The notes beneath the pieces are model-generated. The model saw only the letters and a list, made by a program, of their open reading frames with translations. It ran no database searches and was not told where the DNA came from. Below, piece by piece: positions 7,503 through 14,132 of a stretch of DNA of 64,000 nucleotides (its first letter is position 1; each line of letters starts with the position of its first letter). Source of the DNA: Aestuariicoccus sp032586235 (GTDB lineage Bacteria; Pseudomonadota; Alphaproteobacteria; Rhodobacterales; Rhodobacteraceae); the NCBI RefSeq assembly GCF_032586235.1, contig NZ_JAWHTD010000001.1, positions 290,480 to 354,479 of the forward strand. Reading direction: 5' to 3'. A program made the translations under genes and the position numbers.

Positions 7503-8427
7503 CGGTTAGCAATTCCGACACCAAAGCGGGCGGGCAGAGCGCGGTGCCCTCGGTCGTCACCGTGGCGCTGGCCGCCGCCGCGCCATGGCGCATCGCCCCG
7601 GCCACGTCGGACCCCTGTGCCAGCGCCAGGGTGAGCGCCCCGACAAAGCTGTCGCCCGCCCCGATCTTGGACCGCACCGGCACATCCGCCGCCGCCACGT
7701 GCCAGAGCCCCGTGGCCTCGGCCAGCACCGATCCGTCCGGGCCGCGCGCCACGATCACCGCCGCCGCCGCACCCTGCCGGACCAGCGCACTGGCAAAGCG
7801 GGCGGTGTCGGTGCGACTGGGCAGAGGTCGGCCCGCCAGCCCCTCGGCCTCCTGCGCATTCATGCGCAGGACCGCCAGCCCGGCGGTGCCCTGCGCCAAG
7901 GTCCGCAGCGCCGCGCCCGAGGTGTCGACGATCAGCCGTGCGCCGGTGCCCTCCAGCCGCCGCGCCAGGGTGGCGCAGAAAGCGTCGGGCACACCGGGGG
8001 GCTGGCTGCCGCTGACCACCAGCAGGCCGTTCGGCACTGCCGCCCCTACGATGGCGTCGAGCGCGCGGTGGGCATCGGCCTCTGCCCATTCCGGCCCCGG
8101 CAGCACAAAGCGATATTGCCCGCCGGTCGCGCGATCGGTGACGGCGAGGCTCTGCCTGGTTTCGCCGGGGGCGTCGATGGGCAACGCCGCGATACCCTCT
8201 GCCGCCATCAGCCCGGCCAGCTGCGCGCCGGTCGCGCCGCCCAATGCCACCAGCGCCCGCGCCTGCCCATTCAGCCGCGCGATCACCCGCGCCACGTTGA
8301 TCCCGCCGCCGCCGGGGTGGCGTAGCGGCGCGTCGCAGCGCAGCTTGGGGCCGGGCACGACCGCATCGGCAAAGGTCGACGCGTCGAGCGCGGGGTTGAG
8401 GGTGATCGTCATGATATCGGTCTGCAT
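7474..8427 (-). CDS. 1-phosphofructokinase / 6-phosphofructokinase-type sugar kinase (PfkB family)
   Basis: A 317-residue ribokinase-fold kinase from the ATG at 8427 (MQTDIMTITLNPALD; an ATG at 8412 is an alternative). The N-terminal TITLNPALD and H-P-G-G-G-G-I-N-V-A-R motifs mark the hexose-phosphate subgroup. The C-terminal G-A-G-D-S-F-V-G motif supplies the catalytic Asp and anion hole. It should phosphorylate a phosphohexose or ketose phosphate with ATP in the cytoplasm. No PTS genes are near, so the exact substrate is open. A long open frame upstream through gltX is antisense noise and is excluded. Confidence 0.88.
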   Translation of the reverse strand: MQTDIMTITLNPALDASTFADAVVPGPKLRCDAPLRHPGGGGINVARVIARLNGQARALVALGGATGAQLAGLMAAEGIAALPIDAPGETRQSLAVTDRATGGQYRFVLPGPEWAEADAHRALDAIVGAAVPNGLLVVSGSQPPGVPDAFCATLARRLEGTGARLIVDTSGAALRTLAQGTAGLAVLRMNAQEAEGLAGRPLPSRTDTARFASALVRQGAAAAVIVARGPDGSVLAEATGLWHVAAADVPVRSKIGAGDSFVGALTLALAQGSDVAGAMRHGAAAASATVTTEGTALCPPALVSELLTACELSRLEG

Positions 8428-8559
8428 CGCCCGAGCATGCCAGCCGCCCGCGCCGCCGCCAAGGGTCGCAAACCGGAAAATCCTTTCCGGGCGGCGCGCC
8501 GACCGCGCCGCAATCTGGACAAGGGGCCGCGTCTGTGAGACAGGCGACACCAACAGGAG

Positions 8560-9900
8560 ATGCCCATGACCACCACCCGTTTCGCCCCGTCGCCTACCGG
8601 CTTCATCCACGTCGGCAACCTGCGCACCGCGCTCTTCAACTATCTGATCGCCCGCAAGTCCGGCGGCACCTTCATCCTGCGCATCGACGACACCGATCCC
8701 GAGCGGTCCAAGGAACATTACGTCGACGCGATCAAGGAGGATCTGGAGTGGCTGGGCCTGACCTGGGACCGGGTCGAGCGGCAGTCGCAGCGGCTTGACC
8801 GCTATCACGACGCCGCCGACAAGCTGCGCGGGATCGGCCGCTTCTACGAGGCGTTCGAAACCCCGACCGAGCTGGACCTCAAGCGCAAGAAGCTGCTCAA
8901 CATGGGCCGCCCGCCGGTCTACGACCGCGCGGCGCTGGCGCTGTCGGAGGCCGAGAAGGACAAGCTGCGCGCCGAGCGCGGCAATGGCGTCTGGCGCTTC
9001 AAGCTGGATCAGCAGCGGATCGAATGGGCCGACGGCATCCTGGGCGATATCTCGATCGACGCGGCCTCGGTCAGCGACCCGGTGCTGATCCGGGGCGACG
9101 GGCAGGTACTTTACACGCTGGCCTCGGTGGTGGACGACACCGAGATGGGCGTGACCCATGTGGTGCGCGGGTCGGACCACGTGACCAACACCGCCACCCA
9201 GATCCAGATCATCGAGGCGCTGGGCGGCACCGCCCCCGCCTTTGCGCACCATTCGCTGCTGACCGGCCCGCAGGGCGAGGGGCTGTCGAAGCGGCTGGGC
9301 ACGCTGAGCCTGCGCGACCTGCGCGAACGCGGGATCGAGCCCGAGGCGCTGCTGAGCCTGATGGCGCGGCTGGGATCGAGCCAGCCGGTCGAGCTGCGCC
9401 TGACCCTCGACGAGATCGCCGAGGGGTTCGACCTGTCGCAATTCGGCTCGGCGCCCACCAAGTTCGACGAGAACGACCTGCTGCCGCTCACCGCGCGCAA
9501 GCTGCACGGCCTGCCGCTGGCGGCGGTGGCCGAGGATATCGCAGCCCTTGGCGTGCCCGCCGACAAGGCCGAGCTTTTCTGGTCGGTCACGCGCGAGAAC
9601 ATCGTCACCCGGCATGACCTCAAGGATTGGTGGCAGCTTTTCTCGGAAGGCCGCGAGCCGCTGGTCGCCGAGGAGGACCGCGAATTCGTGGCGCAGGCCA
9701 TGGCGCTCTTGCCCGAAGGGCCGTTCGACCGCGACACCTGGGGCCAGTGGACCACAGCGGTGAAAGAGGCGACGGGGCGCAAGGGCAAGGGGCTCTTCAT
9801 GCCGCTGCGCAAGGCGCTGACGGGGCAGGAGCGCGGGCCGGAGATGGCCGACGTGATGCCCTTGCTGCAAAAGGTGCCCGCGCGGGCGCTGGCGGGCTAA
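8560..9900 (+). CDS. gltX: Glutamyl-tRNA synthetase (second, short type)
   Basis: A 446-residue class I synthetase. The HIGH signature reads HVGN at 17-20 (FAPSPTGFIHVGNLR), and the KMSKS loop reads LSKRLG. L-R-I-D-D-T-D-P-E-R is the conserved glutamate-site motif. Alphaproteobacteria commonly carry two GluRS paralogues, one of which can charge tRNA-Gln for later amidation; this looks like the shorter paralogue, but which tRNA it charges cannot be read here. AGGAGA precedes the ATG. It overlaps the convergent DUF2254 gene by 4 bp. Confidence 0.95.
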   Translation: MPMTTTRFAPSPTGFIHVGNLRTALFNYLIARKSGGTFILRIDDTDPERSKEHYVDAIKEDLEWLGLTWDRVERQSQRLDRYHDAADKLRGIGRFYEAFETPTELDLKRKKLLNMGRPPVYDRAALALSEAEKDKLRAERGNGVWRFKLDQQRIEWADGILGDISIDAASVSDPVLIRGDGQVLYTLASVVDDTEMGVTHVVRGSDHVTNTATQIQIIEALGGTAPAFAHHSLLTGPQGEGLSKRLGTLSLRDLRERGIEPEALLSLMARLGSSQPVELRLTLDEIAEGFDLSQFGSAPTKFDENDLLPLTARKLHGLPLAAVAEDIAALGVPADKAELFWSVTRENIVTRHDLKDWWQLFSEGREPLVAEEDREFVAQAMALLPEGPFDRDTWGQWTTAVKEATGRKGKGLFMPLRKALTGQERGPEMADVMPLLQKVPARALAG

Positions 9901-11135
9901 TCCTCGCGCACTTCGGCCAGCAGCGCGGCAAAGGCCTTGCGGTCGCGCTCGACCGTGATCTGCCCGTGCACATGCGCCGCCAGATAGCGTTGCATCACGT
10001 GGGCAGCCTCGCGCATCTCTGCGGACGGGCTCTGCGCCAGTTCGTCGAGCGCGTACAGCATCTGCCGCATCACCTCGACCTTGTCCCGGCCGTCGCGGAC
10101 GATCACGCTGTAGGCGTCGCGCAGCAGTTGGTCCGCGGTCAGGCGCGGGGCATGCAGGCGGTCGAACCGGGGCGGCGACGGGTCCGCGACGCGGCTTGCC
10201 TCCCACAGCAGCGCCTGCAGCCGCCGCAGCGCGTCGATCGCCGTGCCGGGGTCGTTGATCCCGGGCGACAAGGCGCGCGCGGCGATCTCTGACAGCACCA
10301 CCAGCCCATAGCGCGCATCCTGCTCCATGCTGCGCTCGTCGGCGATGGTAAAGGCCTTTTCCAGCCCGTCGGTCGACTGGCTGGTCACTCGCGCGACCGG
10401 CCTGCCCTCGAGCACATGATCCCGCGGCGCGGCGGTGATCCAGAGCTCGGCCTCGGCGGCCTCCATCTTTTCCTGCAGCCAGTCGACATCGACGAATTGC
10501 ACATAGCCCGACCGCGCCGCCGGAACCGGCTGGCTGCCCTTGGGCGGGTGGTCGTCGTCGTCCATCGGATGTGCGCCGAGCGCCGGCAGGCGCGCGGCGG
10601 CCAGAAGCGGCCCGCGCGCCGAGGCAGTGACCAGCGACAAGGCGTGATCCATGCTGCCCAGGCTGAGGTGCCCGATCCAGCGCAGGATCGCCACGATGAT
10701 CAGCGCGATCACCGCGACGGTCATGCCAAAGACCACAACGGCCGCCGATTCGCCGTAGAGATCGGCGCGGAACATCACCACGCCCAGAAGCGAGAACAGG
10801 AACGCACCGACGAAGGTGGCCAGAACCGTGTGGGTCGTGGTGTCCTGCATCAGCACGCGGTAGGCGCGGGGGGTGGCCTGGCTCGACGCCGCCTGAAAAG
10901 CCTGCACCATGACGCCCAGCGAAAACGTCGTCACCGCCAGCATGGACGAGGCGAGGATGGTCAGGATCGGCAGCACCGCGTCGCGGTCGATCCGGGCTTT
11001 CCAGGCCTCCGGCATCACCGGATCGACGAACGGCGCCAGCGCCACCGCCAGCAGCGCCAGCAGCATCATCAACAGCACGCGGACCCACAGCTCGCGCAGC
11101 ACGCGCCGCAGCAGCATCAGCGGCTTGGACAGCAT
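9897..11135 (-). CDS. DUF2254 membrane protein
   Basis: A 412-residue protein with four hydrophobic segments in the first about 170 residues. The conserved L-A-S-S-M-L-A-V-T-T-F-S-L-G-V and Q-A-S-S-Q-A-T-P-R stretches are typical of DUF2254. The long C-terminal soluble part contains the family's S-P-G-I-N-D-P-G-T-A motif. Function is unknown; an inner-membrane location is likely. The ATG at 11135 overlaps the stop of the upstream gene by one base (TGATG), implying translational coupling with the gamma-glutamylcyclotransferase-like gene. Confidence 0.88.
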   Translation of the reverse strand: MLSKPLMLLRRVLRELWVRVLLMMLLALLAVALAPFVDPVMPEAWKARIDRDAVLPILTILASSMLAVTTFSLGVMVQAFQAASSQATPRAYRVLMQDTTTHTVLATFVGAFLFSLLGVVMFRADLYGESAAVVVFGMTVAVIALIIVAILRWIGHLSLGSMDHALSLVTASARGPLLAAARLPALGAHPMDDDDHPPKGSQPVPAARSGYVQFVDVDWLQEKMEAAEAELWITAAPRDHVLEGRPVARVTSQSTDGLEKAFTIADERSMEQDARYGLVVLSEIAARALSPGINDPGTAIDALRRLQALLWEASRVADPSPPRFDRLHAPRLTADQLLRDAYSVIVRDGRDKVEVMRQMLYALDELAQSPSAEMREAAHVMQRYLAAHVHGQITVERDRKAFAALLAEVRED

Positions 11136-11698
11136 CAGGCGAAGACCCGGCAGCCGAGCCGGGTCAGCGCGGCGTCGACAAAATCGCGCTCGAGCCCGCT
11201 CAGGGTCTGGGAACGCGGATAGCGCGGGGCGTGGCGGTCGTTGAGCACCGGCACCTCCCATCCGGTGGTGGTGGCGAAAAAGCGTTCGGCCCCGGCGGCG
11301 CCGAATTCCGACAGATAGCCCTGCACCACCACGTCGATATAGCTCAGCAGCACCGGATGATCGTCGTCGGGCAGCCGCAGGCGTTCCGGCGCTATGGCGT
11401 AGACCGCGACCGAGCGCGCGTCGGGCGCCTCATGCGCCACGTGGGACGAGGCGTCGAGCCTGTCGTAGGCGGCCTCACGCAGGTCGAGCGCGTGCCAGTC
11501 GTCGCCGGGCACCGGCGCGATCAACCCCTCGATCTCGGACTCGGGGTCGGCGATGGCGGTCAGATAGGCGACCTGCCGCCCCTCGGTATAGCGCCAGGCC
11601 CGCCGCCAGCCGCGCGCGGTTGCGCGGTGCGCGGGGTCGTAATCGTGGGTGCGGCGGTTCACCAGCGACCCGTAGCCGAAGAAATAGGGATGTTTCAT
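11135..11698 (-). CDS. Gamma-glutamylcyclotransferase-like protein
   Basis: A 187-residue protein starting MKHPYFFGYGSLVNRRTH. F-G-Y-G-S-L is the phosphate-loop-like motif of the GGCT fold. A conserved acidic residue for cyclisation is expected in the R-E-A-A-Y-D segment around residue 75. The family converts gamma-glutamyl peptides to 5-oxoproline. It is first in a two-gene unit with the DUF2254 gene. The role in glutathione turnover is inferred. Confidence 0.75.
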   Translation of the reverse strand: MKHPYFFGYGSLVNRRTHDYDPAHRATARGWRRAWRYTEGRQVAYLTAIADPESEIEGLIAPVPGDDWHALDLREAAYDRLDASSHVAHEAPDARSVAVYAIAPERLRLPDDDHPVLLSYIDVVVQGYLSEFGAAGAERFFATTTGWEVPVLNDRHAPRYPRSQTLSGLERDFVDAALTRLGCRVFA

Positions 11699-11718
11699 GC
11701 CGCTAAGGTGCGCAGAAA

Positions 11719-11732
11719 TTGATGCAAGTCAA
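11719..11732. promoter_or_regulatory. FNR/CRP-type box, TTGATGCAAGTCAA
   Basis: This 14-bp site fits the consensus TTGA(T)-N4-(A)TCAA of FnrL, DnrD or NnrR regulators with one asymmetric base. It lies 59 bp upstream of the Rrf2 gene and 20 bp upstream of the divergent cyclotransferase-like gene. It could therefore act on either side. Oxygen or NO control is inferred from the motif. Confidence 0.6.
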
Positions 11733-11791
11733 ATGTCCCAAAGGCCGGACGGGCCATAAAGGAGGCGCAACAGCTTCCGGGGAGAGCGGAC

Positions 11792-12268
11792 ATGCGGGTG
11801 ACCAAACGTACCAATATCGCAATGCGCGTGCTGATGTATTGCGCGGCCCATCCCGACCGGCTGGTGACGAAATCCGAAATCGCCGGCCGCTGCAACGCGT
11901 CGGAAAACCACCTGGCGCAGGTGATCAACCGTCTTGCGCAGCTTGGCTTTCTGCACACTCAGCGCGGCCGCAACGGCGGGCTGGAGCTGGGCCGCCCGGC
12001 CGCCGACATCGCCATCGGGTCGGTGTTCCGCGCCTTCGAGGCGCCGGTGCCGCTGGCCGAATGCTTTGCCGATGCCGACAACACCTGCCCGCTGACCGAG
12101 GCCTGCCGCCTGCGGGTGGCTTTGCAGGAGGCAGCGGATGCGTTCTATGCCACGCTCGACCCGCTGACGCTGGATGCGCTGGTCTGCGGCAATGCGGCGT
12201 TGCTGAGCATTCTCGACCCCGAGCCGTGCAACGGTATACCTGCGAATACATCGCTTGCGGCAGAGTAA
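11792..12268 (+). CDS. Rrf2-family iron-sulfur regulator (NsrR/RirA type)
   Basis: A 158-residue protein with an N-terminal winged helix (TKRTNIAMRVLMYCA, then a recognition helix with A-S-E-N-H-L-A-Q-V). Three cysteines at C91, C99 and C105 have the spacing CX7CX5C, as in RirA and close to NsrR, so it probably binds an Fe-S cluster and senses iron or NO. The sequence alone does not separate the two functions. GGGGAGAG precedes the ATG. The FNR-type box upstream suggests oxygen or NO input. The glycine riboswitch begins about 30 bp after its stop. Confidence 0.88.
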   Translation: MRVTKRTNIAMRVLMYCAAHPDRLVTKSEIAGRCNASENHLAQVINRLAQLGFLHTQRGRNGGLELGRPAADIAIGSVFRAFEAPVPLAECFADADNTCPLTEACRLRVALQEAADAFYATLDPLTLDALVCGNAALLSILDPEPCNGIPANTSLAAE

Positions 12269-12299
12269 CATCTAAATTATCGTCACGCCGAATCCTGCG

Positions 12300-12452
12300 A
12301 TGGGAGAACCGGTTCGCCCGGTGCCGAAGGAGCAACCGCCCCGGAAACTCTCAGGCCAACGGACCGTCGCGGGGCCGAAAACTCTGGAGAGAGGTGCAGC
12401 GCGTCTGCATCCGCCGAAGGGATAACGATCTCAGGCGAAAGGACAGAGGGGG
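12300..12452 (+). promoter_or_regulatory. Tandem glycine riboswitch
   Basis: Two consecutive glycine aptamers precede gcvT. Aptamer 1 (about 12300-12377) shows GGGAGAAC, GCCGAAGGAGCAA and CTCTCAGGCC-AACGGACCG. Aptamer 2 (about 12380-12452) shows ACTCTGGAGAGAGG, CGCCGAAGGGATAACGATC and TCAGGCGAAAGGACAGA. These are the conserved family blocks in the right order. The downstream glycine cleavage genes confirm the role: glycine binding should switch the operon on. The start codon lies about 85 bp past the second aptamer. Confidence 0.95.
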
Positions 12453-12493
12453 CATTCGCTTGCGGGCCGTCTTGACCCGTTTCAGGAATGCCC
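12450..12493 (+). terminator. Hairpin in the riboswitch expression platform
   Basis: GGGCATTC at 12450-12457 pairs perfectly with GAATGCCC at 12486-12493. The left arm overlaps the 3' edge of aptamer 2 (GGACAGAGGGGG), so it could be mutually exclusive with that aptamer's closing stem. No strong T-run follows. It may therefore control the leader in another way, for example through Rho access or translation. This is inferred from base pairing only. Confidence 0.5.
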
Positions 12494-12536
12494 GTGGGTC
12501 CTTTGCTGGCCGCCGGGGAACAGCAACGGGGGCCGC

Positions 12537-13664
12537 ATGAGCGATCTTCACCGCACGCCGCTATACGATCTGCATCTGGCGCTGGGCGCCAAGATGGTGC
12601 CTTTCGCCGGATACGAAATGCCGGTGCAATACGGGCTTGGGGTGCTGAAAGAGAATCAGCACACCCGCGCCGCCGCGGGTCTTTTCGACGTCAGCCACAT
12701 GGGCCAGGTGATCCTGCGCGGACCCGATCCGCAGGCCACCGCGCTGGCGTTGGAAACGCTGATCCCGCAGGACGTGGCGGGGCTGCCCGAGGGTCGGCAG
12801 CGCTATGGGTTCTTCACCAATGACAACGGCGGGATCGAGGACGACCTGATGTTCGCCAACCGCGGCGATCACCTCTTCGTGGTGGTCAACGCCGCCTGCA
12901 AAGAGGCCGACGTCGCGCGGATGCGCGCCGCTCTGGAGCCGCAGGGCGTCACCGTCAAGCTGCTGACCAACCGCGCCCTGCTGGCGCTGCAGGGGCCGCA
13001 GGCGGTGGACGTGCTGGCCGAGCATTACCCCGCCATCCGCGAAATGCGCTTCATGGACGTGGCGACCCTGCCGCTGGGCGGGGCGGAATGCTGGGTGTCC
13101 CGCTCGGGCTATACCGGCGAGGACGGGTTCGAGATCTCGGTCCCCAACGCCGCCGCCGCCGATCTGGCCAAGGCGCTGCTGGCCGATGACAGGGTCGAGG
13201 CGATCGGGCTGGGCGCACGGGATTCGCTGCGGCTCGAGGCCGGGCTTTGCCTTTACGGACACGACATCGACGCCACCACCACCCCCAAGGCCGCCGCGCT
13301 GACCTGGGCGATCCAGAAAATCCGCCGCAGCGGCGGCGACCGCGCGGGCGGCTTTCCGGGCAGCGCCGTGGTTCTGGCAGAGCTTGAAAGCGGCGCTGCG
13401 CAGACCCGCGTCGGCCTGCGCCCCGAGGGCCGCGCGCCGATGCGCGAAGGTGTGGAGCTTTTCGCCGCCGCGGAGGGCGGCGAACCCATTGGCCGGGTGA
13501 CCTCTGGCGGGTTCGGCCCGACGGTGGGCGGCCCCGTGGCGATGGGCTATGTGCCTTCGGACTTGGCCAGCCCCGGCACTGCGCTTTACGGTGATGTCCG
13601 GGGCAAGCGGATGCCCGTGACCGTGGCGGCGCTGCCCTTTGTGCCCGCCGGCTTCAAACGATAG
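12537..13664 (+). CDS. gcvT: Glycine cleavage system T protein (aminomethyltransferase)
   Basis: A 375-residue protein that transfers the methylene of the H-protein-bound aminomethyl group to tetrahydrofolate and releases ammonia. It begins with TPLYDLHLALGAKMVPFAGYEMP-type sequence, split here by variable residues, and has F-D-V-S-H-M-G-Q and the R-S-G-Y-T-G-E-D-G-F-E motif with the folate-binding region. The length is normal. It is first in the gcvTHP operon under the glycine riboswitch; a 19-bp gap leads to gcvH. Confidence 0.96.
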   Translation: MSDLHRTPLYDLHLALGAKMVPFAGYEMPVQYGLGVLKENQHTRAAAGLFDVSHMGQVILRGPDPQATALALETLIPQDVAGLPEGRQRYGFFTNDNGGIEDDLMFANRGDHLFVVVNAACKEADVARMRAALEPQGVTVKLLTNRALLALQGPQAVDVLAEHYPAIREMRFMDVATLPLGGAECWVSRSGYTGEDGFEISVPNAAAADLAKALLADDRVEAIGLGARDSLRLEAGLCLYGHDIDATTTPKAAALTWAIQKIRRSGGDRAGGFPGSAVVLAELESGAAQTRVGLRPEGRAPMREGVELFAAAEGGEPIGRVTSGGFGPTVGGPVAMGYVPSDLASPGTALYGDVRGKRMPVTVAALPFVPAGFKR

Positions 13665-13682
13665 CGACAAGAAGGACCTGCT

Positions 13683-14042
13683 ATGAAATATACCGAAGAA
13701 CACGAATGGCTGCGCGTCGAAGATGACGTCGTGGTTGTCGGCATCACCCAGCACGCCGCCGACGAACTGGGCGATATCGTCTTTGTCGAGCTGCCCGAAG
13801 AGGGCACCGAGGTCGTCAAGGACGACGAGGTCGTGGTGATCGAATCGGTCAAGGCCGCCTCGGACATCCTGGCCCCGCTCGATGGCGAGATCGTCGAGGT
13901 CAACGGCGCCATCGTCGACGAGCCCAGCAAGGTCAACGACGACCCCGAGGGCGAGGCGTGGTTCTTCAAGATGAAGATCGAGGACCTGTCGGTGCTCGAC
14001 GAATACATGGATGAAGCCGCCTACAAGGCGTTCGTCGGCTAA
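13683..14042 (+). CDS. gcvH: Glycine cleavage system H protein
   Basis: A 119-residue acidic lipoyl carrier starting MKYTEEHEWLR. The lipoylation motif is V-V-I-E-S-V-K-A-A-S-D, where the lysine carries lipoate and shuttles the aminomethyl group between GcvP, GcvT and the L protein. The length is typical. AGAAGGACC precedes the ATG. It is the middle gene of the operon. The L protein (lpd) is not in the window and is presumably shared with another complex. Confidence 0.97.
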   Translation: MKYTEEHEWLRVEDDVVVVGITQHAADELGDIVFVELPEEGTEVVKDDEVVVIESVKAASDILAPLDGEIVEVNGAIVDEPSKVNDDPEGEAWFFKMKIEDLSVLDEYMDEAAYKAFVG

Positions 14043-14132
14043 GGCGGGCCGTGGGGCGCAATGCCCCACGCCCCTTGCCCGACGCCCCCGTGACCGACGC
14101 CCCTATCAGACCGCTGCCGACGGAGCCGTGAC

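Noticed and set aside
8428..11088. Upstream extension of the PfkB-type frame through gltX
   Set aside because: The extension is antisense to gltX and in the wrong frame of the DUF2254 gene; only the last 317 residues resemble a kinase.
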